DNA of 64,000 nucleotides, from positions 1-64,000 of the forward strand of contig NZ_JABETK010000003.1 of assembly GCF_013240295.1 (NCBI RefSeq). Direction: 5' to 3'. The position numbers were made by a program, and so were the translations under genes. This document shows positions 37,868 to 47,440 of the stretch, piece after piece (positions within the stretch are counted from its first letter, which is position 1; every line of letters starts with the position of its first letter). The notes below the pieces were generated by a model, which saw only the letters and a program-made list of their open reading frames with translations, was not told where the DNA came from and made no database searches. Source of the stretch: Neoaquamicrobium sediminum. Lineage in GTDB: Bacteria > Pseudomonadota > Alphaproteobacteria > Rhizobiales > Rhizobiaceae.

Positions 37868-39268
37868 ATGTCTGAGTATGAACGACTTGTTCGCTACTAC
37901 GGCGAGAACGCAGAGGATTGTTTGCTTTGGCACCTCTTCGAGGGTAGGCCGGCTGGCTTTTATATAGATGTGGGCGCCTTCGACGGCATCTATCTAAGCA
38001 ATACATTCTCGTTCGAGCAACAGGGCTGGCGCGGGATTTGCGTCGAGCCCCATCCGGAATACTCCCGAATCTGCGCAAGCAACCGGCCTCTGGCGACAAC
38101 GCTTCAGTTGGCCTGCGTCGACGATGAGAAGCTGCGCGAGGTCCCCTTCTACACGGAAGAGATCGGCGTCTATTCCCGATTGAATCTGAAAGAGGGAGAC
38201 GTCAGACAGCTCCAGGCGTCCTATAAGAAGCACAATCTGCAAGTCAATGGTTTCGAGCAGACCGTCGTCGCCGCGCGAACGCTCTCAAGCATCATCCGCG
38301 AATATGCACCGAATGAGGTGATCGACTTCATTTCTATCGATGTGGAAGGTGGGGAACTTTGCGTTCTGGATGGGCTCCACCTGGACAAGATTCGTCCGGC
38401 TGCACTGGTCATAGAGGCAAACAACTCCGATCAGTCCGAACATCTCGCGTCTTACATGGACAAGCACGGCTACCAGCTCGGGCGAAAGATCGCCCAGAAC
38501 CATATTTTTGTAGCCGCCGAGGAAGACGCCAAGAAACTTCAGTCTTTCCAAATGCAGTGCTTCGTGGAGAAACAGACGCACCCGAAAGGCGTACAATATT
38601 CATTTCCGGGGATCGTGCGCGGAAAGATAATCGACGAGACAAGGGACCAGAAGCTGCATAAGGCCTTTCTTGATATAGGCCGCATTCGGGCGAAGGCGGA
38701 AGCCAAGGAGAAACAGGCAGCGCATCTCTCTGCAACGCTGGCCGCCGTCCGGGACAGGGCCGCAGCAGTCGAAAAGGCACTGAAGGAATCCCGCAAGGAA
38801 AACTCGAAATCCAGTCTAATGCTGAAGGCGTTCCGGTTGCGGGCAATTGACCTGGAGGGAATAGTCAAGAAGGTCAGGACACAGCGTGCTACCGCACAGC
38901 GCGCGTCGGAACTATTGCACCAGCGCGTCGCCGATTTGGATCGCGCACTGGCAAAGGCCCGGCAAGATGCTGCTTTGCTTGAGCAAAAATGTGTTGAAAT
39001 CGAACTAAAGACCGCTGAGATTCGGCGGAAGGAAGCGGAGACCGAACGGTATCGTGTTCGACAGGGCCAACTCAACATCGAACTCACGAAGGCTCGCGCC
39101 ACAGCAGCGTTGCTGGGCAAAAGAGATACCGAAATCGAGCGGCGCGCTCGCCGTCAATTTGAACTTGAGGCGCGCGTTCATCAGCTTCAGAATTCGCTTC
39201 GCCTCATTCTTAGCACGCTGTGGCGGCGCATAACCCACGGAAAGTCGAAGAGCGACCGTGATGGCTGA
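37868..39268 (+). CDS. FkbM-type methyltransferase fused to a long coiled coil
   Basis: The product is 466 residues. The FkbM domain (about 1-235) has FYIDVGAFDGIYLSNTFSFE (SAM loop), RGICVEPHPEYSRICASNRP, VIDFISIDVEGGELCVLDGL and PAALVIEANNSDQ. From about residue 265 to 455 the sequence is an uninterrupted heptad-rich, Lys/Arg/Ala/Glu-rich coiled coil (RIRAKAEAKEKQAAHLSATL, RASELLHQRVADLDRALAKA). It ends with a basic SLRLILSTLWRRITHGKSK. The coiled coil may act as a molecular ruler or membrane-tethered scaffold, as known for WbdD-type chain terminators. That role is inference. The gene overlaps the next one. Confidence 0.82.
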   Translation: MSEYERLVRYYGENAEDCLLWHLFEGRPAGFYIDVGAFDGIYLSNTFSFEQQGWRGICVEPHPEYSRICASNRPLATTLQLACVDDEKLREVPFYTEEIGVYSRLNLKEGDVRQLQASYKKHNLQVNGFEQTVVAARTLSSIIREYAPNEVIDFISIDVEGGELCVLDGLHLDKIRPAALVIEANNSDQSEHLASYMDKHGYQLGRKIAQNHIFVAAEEDAKKLQSFQMQCFVEKQTHPKGVQYSFPGIVRGKIIDETRDQKLHKAFLDIGRIRAKAEAKEKQAAHLSATLAAVRDRAAAVEKALKESRKENSKSSLMLKAFRLRAIDLEGIVKKVRTQRATAQRASELLHQRVADLDRALAKARQDAALLEQKCVEIELKTAEIRRKEAETERYRVRQGQLNIELTKARATAALLGKRDTEIERRARRQFELEARVHQLQNSLRLILSTLWRRITHGKSKSDRDG

Positions 39269-40574
39269 TCGGCAATCCGGCCCTATTGCAGACAACCGTG
39301 TCGCCGATTTTTCAATGTCCGTAGCCGTCATCAACGCCATCAGGGGGCAGGGCGGTGCAGCACTTGCTGCGCAACGTCTGCACAGTTCGCTTGAAATGTT
39401 GGGCGTGGACGCACGTTTCGTCTGCCTCGACGGTTATCAGCCCGGTGACCTGCATCCGCGCCGCGCTGCGGATGCCGTCGAGGGGGCGAGGCATTTCGGG
39501 CTTCGAGCGCTCCGTTCGCTGCAGTCTAGGACACGAACGGCCCTTCGCCCCAAGGGTGCCGAGACATTTGAACTTCAACCGATCATTCCCCAAAGAGCGG
39601 CGCGACTCTCGATTCCTCCTTGCGATATCGTAAATCTGCATTGGGTATCGATATTTCTGAGTTCCGAAACGATTGCCTGGGTTGCCAACGCGCGCGCACC
39701 CGTCGTGTGGACGCTTCACGATATGGTCGCGTTCACTGGAGGCTGCCACTACGACAGCGGGTGCGGACGTTTTGAGCAAGCTTGCGGTGAATGTCCACAG
39801 CTTTTCCGGCACGGACCGAACGATCTATCGCATCGAGTTTTCGAACGGAAACGACGCTCCTATTCCAGCATTCCCGCCGAGCTTCTAACCATCGTGGCAC
39901 CGAGCAACTGGATGGCCGAACAATGTGCAAAGAGCGCATTGCTCGGAGATCGACGGATCGAGGTGATCCCGAACTCAGTCGATCTGCAGACATTCTCGCC
40001 GCAGGCAAAAGATGGAGCCCGCCGCGAGCTCGGGTTGCCTATGAACCGACCCATTCTGCTGCTGGTTTCTGCCAATCTCTCGAATGGCAGAAAGGGAGGA
40101 CAGTTTGTTGCACAGATTTTGGAGCGAGTCAGCGCGAGACTGCCCGGCGCGCTCCTTGTAACCGTGGGTAGCGGCAACCTTCCTTCGGCGGTGGAGCACC
40201 AGTCCCTTGGAGCGATCGGTGACGATAAAAAAATGGCTGCAGCCTATGCTGCGGCTGACGTAACTATCCTCCCATCGCTCCAAGACAATCTGCCGAACAC
40301 AATGCTTGAATCCATGGCGTGCGGCACGCCGGTTGTTGGTTTCGATACTGGTGGTGTGACGGATTTCGTCTTGCCCGGTCAAACCGGCGCTCTGGCTCCG
40401 GCCGGAGATGCCTCGGCCTTCGGCGAGGCCGCTCTGAAGCTACTACAATCTGACAACACCGGAATGGCGCAGAACGCCCGTCGTCTGATAGAACGGGAAT
40501 GTGCCTTTGACGTTCAGGCGCGGCGCTACAAATCATTATTTGGCGAACTCATTGCGCATGACAGGCTCCATTGA
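39261..40574 (+). CDS. Family 4 glycosyltransferase, paralogue
   Basis: The product is an intact protein of about 437 residues. The start at 39261 overlaps the upstream gene; a later in-frame ATG at 39315 (MSVAVINAIRGQGGAALAAQ) would begin directly at the fold. Motifs are IVNLHWVSIFLSSETIAWVA, VVWTLHDMVAFTGGCHYDSG with a cysteine cluster (CGRFEQACGECPQL), VIPNSVDLQTFSP, and YAAADVTILPSLQDNLPNTM followed by LESMACGTPVVGFDTGG. It resembles colanic acid WcaC. It probably adds a sugar to the same glycan as the paralogue two genes upstream. Confidence 0.88.
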   Translation: MADRQSGPIADNRVADFSMSVAVINAIRGQGGAALAAQRLHSSLEMLGVDARFVCLDGYQPGDLHPRRAADAVEGARHFGLRALRSLQSRTRTALRPKGAETFELQPIIPQRAARLSIPPCDIVNLHWVSIFLSSETIAWVANARAPVVWTLHDMVAFTGGCHYDSGCGRFEQACGECPQLFRHGPNDLSHRVFERKRRSYSSIPAELLTIVAPSNWMAEQCAKSALLGDRRIEVIPNSVDLQTFSPQAKDGARRELGLPMNRPILLLVSANLSNGRKGGQFVAQILERVSARLPGALLVTVGSGNLPSAVEHQSLGAIGDDKKMAAAYAAADVTILPSLQDNLPNTMLESMACGTPVVGFDTGGVTDFVLPGQTGALAPAGDASAFGEAALKLLQSDNTGMAQNARRLIERECAFDVQARRYKSLFGELIAHDRLH

Positions 40575-41344
40575 AAGCCTGATCGGAAGAGGTCTCTTCC
40601 GGGATAGGCGTTCTCGAGGAAAGGTTTTATCTTGGCTCAGCCAATTGGAAGCGAAGCGCCGGTGGCAGAAAAATTCGCGCGCGGTTTCCGCCCGAAGGAC
40701 TGGGTGGCCGACCATCAGAAGTTCATACCAGAAACCGCCACCATATTCGATATCGGGGCCAATGTCGGGCAGACGACCGCACTGCTGGTCGAAGCGTTTG
40801 CGAAGGCCCGGATCTATGCCTTCGAACCGTATCCGGCGTCCGCGCCAAGCTCAGGAGCCGTTTTCGCGAGCAGCCGAGGGTCACTTGCGTCGAGGCGGCT
40901 GCTGATGCGACGAACGGAACTAAGACGATGCATGTGCACGCCGAATTAAGCGTCACCAATTCGCTGCTGCCGTTTCACGCGGATTCCGGAAAATACATGC
41001 CGCAATCCGCTCCATCGACCGAGCAAGCCGTGAGTACGGTTTCGCTCGACAGCTATTGTGTTTCGGAAGGCATAGACAGGATTGATCTGCTGAAGATCGA
41101 TACGCAAGGATTCGAACGCCAGGTTCTTGAAGGTACCCAAGGCCTCCTGTCGCGCAAGGCCGTTGCGTCTCTGTATTGCGAGATGATTTTTGTCCCGGTC
41201 TATAGGGGGCAGGCGACCTTCTACGATCTAGCCGGCTATCTCGGCCGCTTCGGCTACGGCCTGTATGACTTTTACGATTTCGTCTATGATTCGACAGGCC
41301 AGCTCAAATGGGGCAACGCTGTCTTCCGTCCGATGCAACCATAG
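40558..41344 (+). pseudogene. FkbM-type methyltransferase, frameshifted
   Basis: The SAM loop ATIFDIGANVGQTTALLVEA and IYAFEPYPAS are in one frame. KLRSRFREQPRVTCVEAAAD continues in the next frame after a break near 40838. VSLDSYCVSEGIDRIDLLKI then DTQGFERQVLEGTQGLL completes the FkbM pattern. At the N-terminus a second break is likely: an ATG at 40558 opens MTGSIESLIGRGLFRDRRSR and would join the main frame if the A5 run at 40669-40673 had six bases. A TTG at 40632 is the alternative start. Two single-base losses restore about 263 residues. Confidence 0.72.
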
Positions 41345-41383
41345 CGGCAAAGATGCGGCGGTCCACCTACCAGAACCGGCTCG

Positions 41384-42175
41384 TTACAGATATTCTGCCA
41401 TACTTGGCTTCAAACGCAGGTATAGCCATATCGATATTGCCCCAACAAGGCAGATCGCGAAGACGTAATAGCCAAGGCTGGTCATCCAACCCGAAGTCAC
41501 TGTCGATGTATCAATGGTCCAGCGGCAAAACTCGAGAAGAAAGAAAACCGGATTCCCGATCGTTATTGTATGGAATACCCCACTGATATGTTCTGGTTTC
41601 CAGAATATCGGCAATATCCACATGCCGAACCTTGAGATCATTCCAACGACATTTCCGACGTCCCTCACAAAAACGTTCATTGATCCGGCCGCTAGCGCAA
41701 ATAACGCTGCGACTGCTAAAAGCGTAATGAAGGCGAGCGGAAACAGGAAAAACGAATAGCCTGGCCGCCATCCCATGTAGAATGCCAGGGCGAAATATAT
41801 TGAAAATAGGATTATACTGATGGTAGCTTCTGCGAGTACAACTCCCATGAATATACTAGAAGGGCTCGCCGTAGATTGATTCAGAATCATTTTGTATTTA
41901 ATGAATACATTACACCCGGATATCAAAATCCGAATGAAGCACTGCCATGCAATATAACCGGTCCCCATGTAAATGAAGTAGGACAGGCCGTTAACGTTAA
42001 AGATTGTTCTTTTGAACACGAACCATATTAGGAAAAGAATAGCGATTGGCTCAAAAATCAACCAGAGAAATGAGAGGGCGCGGTTGGCGGTCATCGTCTT
42101 TAGTTCACGCCGCCAGATTTCTCGTGCGAGCGTTGCCCTACCAGGAGCTCGGGAATTCGACGCCACAGAGAGCAT
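41384..42175 (-). CDS. Polysaccharide ABC exporter permease (Wzm), copy 2
   Basis: The product is about 263 residues from the ATG at 42175 (MLSVASNSRAPGRATLAREI), which lies 4 bases after the restored stop of the ATPase gene. It is an ABC-2 permease with REIWRRELKTMTANRALSFL before the first helix and six hydrophobic segments (IFEPIAILFLIWFVFK, FPLAFITLLAVAALFALAAG and others). The conserved FVRDVGNVVGMISRFGMWIL with PIFWKP marks polysaccharide permeases (KpsM-like). It is only distantly like copy 1. It is intact. Confidence 0.85.
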   Translation of the reverse strand: MLSVASNSRAPGRATLAREIWRRELKTMTANRALSFLWLIFEPIAILFLIWFVFKRTIFNVNGLSYFIYMGTGYIAWQCFIRILISGCNVFIKYKMILNQSTASPSSIFMGVVLAEATISIILFSIYFALAFYMGWRPGYSFFLFPLAFITLLAVAALFALAAGSMNVFVRDVGNVVGMISRFGMWILPIFWKPEHISGVFHTITIGNPVFFLLEFCRWTIDTSTVTSGWMTSLGYYVFAICLVGAISIWLYLRLKPSMAEYL

Positions 42176-42179
42176 TGGT

Positions 42180-43501
42180 TCAGGTTTCCTTTGAGGTCTG
42201 ACCGCTTTCAACGGTCCAAGAAAGGTTAAAATCCACTTGGCCGACACAATTTTTGGGTTGAGACAGGACGGAAAACGGAGTTGCCAAGTCAATAATATGG
42301 TGAATTTGCCTTCGATTATCCGAGCGAATATCGCATGTCAGATAATAATGCCCGGTAATGATAGGGTTTACAAATGTGCATGCAAGATGAAGAACCCCGG
42401 TGTCCTTCTATTGTTTAGCTTGTGGATCTGCCCCGCCAAGACATCGCCGTTACGGGTTCTTATAGACAGGCCGATGCTTAAGTCACTGATCACCCGCTCG
42501 ATAACGGCGGTGATCTTTATCGTGTAGGGAAGACCTGACGACAATTGCCGCGTTGGCCTCTCCTCGGCGTCGACGAGTTCCACCTCCGTAATGCGTGCGC
42601 CCCCATTGTCGACCACCGTGGCCGCCGGCGGATCGCCCTTGGCGTCATCCCTATCCGATGCATCCTTATCCTTGCCATTGTGTGGTGATCTTTCGGTACG
42701 TGGCTGCGTTGCACCGTCGGTAGAAAGAAGGTCGAGCAGGTGTTTTTTGCGAGCAACGGACGACATCATCATTGTCGCAGAGTATTGCGTGATCACCTCC
42801 GACGGACTGCCATCCATGACAACTTTTCCTTCATCGAGCCAGACGATGCGATCGCACAGACTCGTCATTGTCGCAACACTGTGCGAGACGATGAGCGCCG
42901 CCGCACCACTGCCGATAAGTTCTCGCATCCGAGCTGCACTTTTTGCGGAGAAGGCGGCGTCACCGACCGAAAGAATCTCGTCGACAATCAATATATCGGG
43001 ATCGATACTCGTCACGATCGCAAAGGATAGACGGGCCTTCATGCCGCTTGAATAGAATTTTACTGGCCTATTTATATGCTGCCCGATATCGGCGAATTCG
43101 ATAATTTTTTTTTCTAGACCTTTGATGGTCTTTCTATCGAGACCGAGAACGGCTCCATAGTAATAGATGTTCTCGATGCCGGTATATTCCGGGTTAATTA
43201 CCGACCCTAGTTCCAGCATGGCGGAAACCCGACTCCGTACAGTCATGGTGCCCGAGGTAGGCGGAACAACGCCCGAGATCATTTTCAGGAGGGTCGATTT
43301 GCCAGCCCCATTATGGCCAATTATACCAACGACCTCGCCACGGGAGAGTGCAAACGAAACAGAGGAGACAGCGGTGAATGTGGAGGCAACTTTTGCCCAT
43401 CTGGGAAACAGTGCATTCACCAAAGCACGGCCTGGAGATGGCTTCTCGGAAAACCTCTTGGTAAGATTCTCGATTTTTAGAACGATCTCTTGCAAAGTCA
43501 A
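42180..43501 (-). pseudogene. Polysaccharide ABC exporter ATPase (Wzt, long form), frameshifted
   Basis: The start is uncertain; a TTG at 43501 or a codon at 43546 is possible. Walker A IGHNGAGKST, the signature FYSSGMKARLSFAIV and Walker B DILIVDEILSVGD are all present. A low-complexity Asp/Lys-rich linker leads to a C-terminal carbohydrate-binding domain from about residue 300 (ITEVELVDAEERPTRQLSSG, DLSIGLSIRTRNGDVLAG). Near 42410 the frame shifts. The rest of the domain, TGVLHLACTFVNPIITGHYY to VDFNLSW, lies in the neighbouring frame and stops at 42180. Long Wzt proteins recognise the modified chain end of their glycan. One missing base restores about 440 residues. Confidence 0.8.
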
Positions 43502-43735
43502 TTTTCCCGTATCGCCGCCAAACGAAGAGGGCTGACGCCAACGCACACGACGGCACGCACTAACATTGTTTCTGTCAAAAGGGCAATTCCATCAAAAGCG
43601 ACATGTGCGCCTCAGGCTCTTGATCTCCAGCCTCAGCCGCGCAAACATCGCCTCGTCCCAGATCTGTCTGGTTGACATTGCCCCTTTGTGTTGATCCGGT
43701 TTTGAGTAGACTCTGGCCTTAGGAGAGGACCAGGG

Positions 43736-44128
43736 ATGAAGCACAGCAGGTTCAGCGAAGAGCAGATCATTGGCATCCTGCAGGAACACGAGGCTGGTGC
43801 GACTGCGACGGATCTTGGGCGCCGGCACGGGATAAGCCGTGCGGCGATCTATAAGTGGAAGGCGCGCTATGGCGGACTTGAGGTGAGCGAGGCCAAGCGT
43901 CTGAAAGCGCTTGAGGACGAGAATGCGCGGCTGAAGCGGCTATTGGCCGACACGATGCTGGATAACGCGGCGCTGAAGGATCTCGTTGGAAAAAATGGTG
44001 ACGCCCGCCGCGAAGCGAGAGGCTGTCGCGCATCTGCGGACACGGTTTGCGATGAGCGAGCGGCGGGCGTGCCGGGTGCTTGGCTGTTGTCGGATGACCA
44101 TCCGCTACGCCGCGCTGGAGCGGGATGA
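43736..44128 (+). CDS. IS3-family transposase OrfA
   Basis: The HTH is KHSRFSEEQIIGILQEHEAG followed by DLGRRHGISRAAIYKWKARY, then a leucine-zipper segment (LKALEDENARLKRLLADTML). OrfA proteins of this type normally end at GKKW about residue 88. Here the A6 run at 43990-43995 lets the frame run on to 44128. With A7 the usual GKKW stop appears. The run is also the expected slippage site for the OrfAB fusion. Confidence 0.82.
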   Translation: MKHSRFSEEQIIGILQEHEAGATATDLGRRHGISRAAIYKWKARYGGLEVSEAKRLKALEDENARLKRLLADTMLDNAALKDLVGKNGDARREARGCRASADTVCDERAAGVPGAWLLSDDHPLRRAGAG

Positions 44129-44924
44129 TTTATGCTTGCGTGAGCGGCTGAAGACGCTGGCGCATGAGCGTCGTCGGTTCGGCTACCGGCGGCTTCATGT
44201 TCTGCTGCGCCGGGAGGGTCATGTGGTCAACCACAAGCGGCTGTTCCGTCTCTACCGGGAGGAGAAGCTGGCGGTGCGCCGCCGTGCAGGCCGCAAGCGG
44301 GCGCTTGGCACCCGTGCTCCTGTAGTCGTGCCGCGTATGCCGAATGAGCGCTGGTCGCTCGACTTCGTGTCCGATCAGCTGACCGACGGGCGGCGCTTTC
44401 GTGTGCTTACCGTGGTGGATGACTGTACGCGTGAATGCCTGGCGCTGATTGCTGACAGTTCACTCTCTGGAACCAGGGTTGCCCGGGAGCTGGAGACACT
44501 GATGAGCGGGCGCGGGCGACCGGCAATGATCGAATCGGATAACGGCACCGAGTTCACATCCAACGCCATTTTGAGCTTTGCCGACAGACATCGGATCGAA
44601 TGGCACTACATCGCGCCTGGCAAGCCGATGCAGAATGGCTTTGTTGAAAGCTTCAATGGCAGGCTGCGCGACGAACTGCTCAATGAGACGCTGTTCGCCA
44701 ACCTGACCTACGTGCGAGCCAGGCTCGCCGTGTGGCGTGCCGACTACAATCAGGATCGGCCTCACTCCCGGCTTAACTGGATGACCCCCGCCCAATATGC
44801 GGCAACCTTCACCGGGCATTCCGATACACCAGGGAACGGCGCGAGCTGTTCCACGTCAAACCATCAAGCTACGTTCAGCCGGACGAGCAAAACCAGCAAC
44901 CACTGTCTACTTCAACCCGGATAA
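43986..44924 (+). CDS. IS3-family transposase OrfB
   Basis: The product is 312 residues. It has HTH_21 (RRFGYRRLHVLLRREGHVVN) and then the DDE core: NERWSLDFVSDQLTDGRRFR (Asp), AMIESDNGTEFTSNAI (Asp), QNGFVESFNGRLRDELLNET (Glu). The ending is YNQDRPHSRLNWMTPAQYA. The core is intact, so it may be active in combination with OrfA. Confidence 0.92.
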   Translation: MEKMVTPAAKREAVAHLRTRFAMSERRACRVLGCCRMTIRYAALERDDLCLRERLKTLAHERRRFGYRRLHVLLRREGHVVNHKRLFRLYREEKLAVRRRAGRKRALGTRAPVVVPRMPNERWSLDFVSDQLTDGRRFRVLTVVDDCTRECLALIADSSLSGTRVARELETLMSGRGRPAMIESDNGTEFTSNAILSFADRHRIEWHYIAPGKPMQNGFVESFNGRLRDELLNETLFANLTYVRARLAVWRADYNQDRPHSRLNWMTPAQYAATFTGHSDTPGNGASCSTSNHQATFSRTSKTSNHCLLQPG

Positions 44925-45094
44925 AAGTTGGGGGCAACGTCACTTTCTCGTCGTCTTCATTCCCGTACCAATCCATCAGGTCGGGATTAGCTTAGCATCC
45001 TGTCCAGAAAAGCGGGACCACCTCAGGCTTGCCAAACTATATCTGCAAGGAGCAGATGGGTGCGAGTGAATGAACGTGAGATTCGATCATACCA

Positions 45095-45298
45095 ATGGAT
45101 AATCATGTGCATCGGCAGCGGATCGCTGAGATCATATTCAACCGGGTCGCGGCTCAGGTTGCGGGTATCCCACTGAAGCACAGCGCATGGTCTGCAGTTT
45201 ACGAAGGATGGATCGAGAATCCTGCGCTTTTCCCCTTGGTGGAAGCCTGCCTTGATGCTGCCGACGAGATCGTGAAGTTGCCGCGAGCTTCGCAATAG
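45095..45298 (+). CDS. Small hypothetical protein
   Basis: The product is 67 residues. The reading ETIFN-like AEIIFNRVAAQVAGIPLKHS then AWSAVYEGWIENPALFPLVE looks like a folded helical protein with balanced composition. The ribosome binding site is weak. There is no family match. The opposite strand also has an open frame, so confidence is limited. Confidence 0.35.
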   Translation: MDNHVHRQRIAEIIFNRVAAQVAGIPLKHSAWSAVYEGWIENPALFPLVEACLDAADEIVKLPRASQ

Positions 45299-45627
45299 GG
45301 CCTTCCCTCAGTTGGACAGGAGGGTGGTCAGCTCTGCTACCATCGCGCAGACTACAAACAGCAGTAGCACAGCAGCTGGCGATTGATCGGCAACCAACTT
45401 CGTGATTTTCCGCGTGAGTGCTGGCGGCAGCGTAGCTAAGCACGATGAATCCGTCCCCTCAGGCCAGCGACAGCTTCCCCCTTTTGGCCGTAGGCGTCCC
45501 CAACGAATTTCCACCAGACCCTTGGGCGCCAAAAAGCCGAGACGTCGGCCGGTAGCACTTCGACTGCACGTTCCTGCGGCCCAACAACCTACTTGCGGGA
45601 GGAGCACGTCCCAGGGGCAGGCCAACG

Positions 45628-45789
45628 CTACTTTGCGATCATATGCTTCATTGCGTCGGTCACCTCCGTTGGCAGACAAGCCACGAGGAGACCGCCAACC
45701 ACCATCACTGCGAAGAAGATGGGAACAATGTAGTACTCAATAAAATTGAAAGCGCGTTCGATCATAACTCGTTTGATAACCGTTAACAT
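45628..45789 (-). CDS. Small predicted membrane protein
   Basis: The product is 53 residues from an internal ATG (MLTVIKRVMIERAFNFIEYY). It has one strong transmembrane helix, VPIFFAVMVVGGLLVACL, followed by a polar tail ending KHMIAK. A longer in-frame extension to 45984 has atypical composition. There is no family match. Confidence 0.35.
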   Translation of the reverse strand: MLTVIKRVMIERAFNFIEYYIVPIFFAVMVVGGLLVACLPTEVTDAMKHMIAK

Positions 45790-45931
45790 CGGCCTAGACA
45801 AGTAACGTGGGAAGGAGTTGTTCGGCCCGCGTGCAATGGTCCCAAGCTCCCCATTTTGGCTAGGCATCCACTGACGTGCTTTCCGCTTTTCGATCGTTAT
45901 GGACTTTAACGGCGACTTCCGAAGCAGCCGT

Positions 45932-46225
45932 TCATTTTTTGTGTTGGCCTTTCTTTTGCAAACCGGCTTCAGACTGTCGTTCAATCCAGTCCAGAAGAAG
46001 TGTCAGCTGCCTCCTGTAGGTATTGCAGTCACCGCCCAATATGGTTTCGATTTCGATCGCTTGAAGAAGGTCAACAACGTTGGTTCGTAAAGCGTCTATT
46101 CTATAATCTTGAGGGAGGGATTTCGTCGCTTGAACGGTTAGATTCCATGCAATCGTATGGTCGCGAAGCCCCGATTCGGCCAATACCCGCAATTCGGTAA
46201 GTGCTGCATCCCTACCTATAGACAA
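45932..46225 (-). CDS. Small hypothetical helical protein
   Basis: The product is 97 residues. The sequence DAALTELRVLAESGLRDHTI, DLLQAIEIETILGGDCNTYR and RQLTLLLDWIERQSEAG is regular and amphipathic, as expected of a real, small helical protein. There is no signal, membrane span or known family. Confidence 0.4.
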   Translation of the reverse strand: MSIGRDAALTELRVLAESGLRDHTIAWNLTVQATKSLPQDYRIDALRTNVVDLLQAIEIETILGGDCNTYRRQLTLLLDWIERQSEAGLQKKGQHKK

Positions 46226-46544
46226 TGCTGACGTCCTGCGCTTGGATCAACGATATGAGTTATGGGATTAGCAGCCAGTCGGGGGCTGCCCAAGAGCCGG
46301 ACCCCATCCTGAGTTTGCCTCGTTCCACGGTTTCGCAAACAAGTTCCATTTCAGATTCGTAGAAGCTATCTGTATCAAGTGCGCCGCCGGCGTCGAACAC
46401 TTGCTGGACAATATCGTCGGTACTCGTGAAGCGCGAGGCGCGTCAACCGTTTTAGCCAGCAACACCCCGAAGAAGCTTAGCATTTTGCGATCCTCCGCTT
46501 TTGCCACACCGTATGCGAAGCATGCTGTAAGAACACAGGCCAAT

Positions 46545-46802
46545 CTGTTCCCAGGCGGTTCTCGGACGAACAGATCATTGGCATTCTGAAGGAGCATCAG
46601 GCGGGCATGACGGCGAGCGAGTTGTGCCGTAAGCGTGGCATTTCGGGCGCGACCTTCTACACTTGGCGCAAGAAGTGTGGCGGCATGGAGGTGTCGGAGG
46701 CCAAACGGCTGAAGGCTTTGGAGGATGAGAATGCTCGTCTGAAAAAGCTTCTGGCAGAGTCGATGATGGATGTATCGACGCTCCGCGAGATGCTGGCAAA
46801 AA
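46545..46802 (+). pseudogene. IS3-family OrfA fragment
   Basis: RRFSDEQIIGILKEHQAGMT then ASELCRKRGISGATFYTWRK (HTH), followed by VSEAKRLKALEDENARLKKL and the usual LAESMMDVSTLREMLAKNF, are visible. There is no start codon in place and OrfB is absent. It abuts a GspL-like remnant on the opposite strand, so an insertion followed by deletion is likely. Confidence 0.8.
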
Positions 46803-47440
46803 ACTTCTGGCGCCCGGCTCAAGGGGGAATGCCGTGTGCGCACGTGACGCTCTCCAAGGTGTCGATAATCTGCCGGATCGAGGGGAGTTTCGCCGCCATC
46901 AGATTTTATCTTCAGCGCCACGATCTGCGCGCCCGCCGTCTCGATGGCCGAGACGATCGGCATAAGCGTCTGCTTCTTGACCCAGAAGCACTGAGCCTCC
47001 GCACTTCTTCTACCGGGGGCCGGGAAAAGGGAAACCGCATCATTCAGATCAAGTGGTGTCGATGAGGCAATGTCGATCGCCGCCACTCGTGAGCACGTTT
47101 CCTCCGCAGCCGAAACTGCGCCAAGTGACGCTTCAGGTATCGGCCGTGCTCCAGCACGATTTCCACACGCGGTACAAACTCGCCGGAAGCCGCCGCAATT
47201 TCGACAGCGATATGGTCAGATTGCGCTTGAGAAGTGGTTGCCAGCGTGCCCCCGCCGGCTCGGTCGACCCGAACGCCATCACCCGTCACGTGAAGCACGA
47301 AATCCGGCGCACTTTCCGGGCTGATATGGTGCCGAATTGTTGCTGGCCTGCCACAACTCCTCACGCCACCAGCAAACAAAATCGCGGAAATCGTCGCCGA
47401 AAGACATTGTGCCAAATACGTTCCCAACGCAGATCGCGAG
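46803..47440 (-). pseudogene. GspL/PilN-like type II secretion protein remnant
   Basis: A minus-strand frame reads VPRVEIVLEHGRYLKRHLAQ then FRLRRKRA. The next frame reads MAAIDIASSTPLDLNDAVSL then QCFWVKKQTLMPIVSAIETA. Joined, they follow the GspL pattern (LE..RYL.R.L...RLP..R...M..LDI...TP......). The upstream part (VRVDRAGGGTLATTS) and a possible N-terminus are in further frames. The gene is broken by two or more frameshifts and cut at 46803 by the IS3 fragment. GspL recruits the secretion ATPase to the membrane. Together with the GspN-like gene at 11.2 kb it hints at a lost or scattered secretion locus. The assignment is by pattern only. Confidence 0.4.

Larger units (their letters stand above)
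43690..44926 (+). mobile_element. IS3-family insertion sequence, copy 2
   Basis: Imperfect inverted repeats bracket the OrfA/OrfB pair. The left end is TTGATCCGGTTTTGAGTAGA. The right end, read inward, is TTTATCCGGGTTGAAGTAGA. The element is about 1.24 kb. It is unrelated in sequence to copy 1. Confidence 0.8.
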
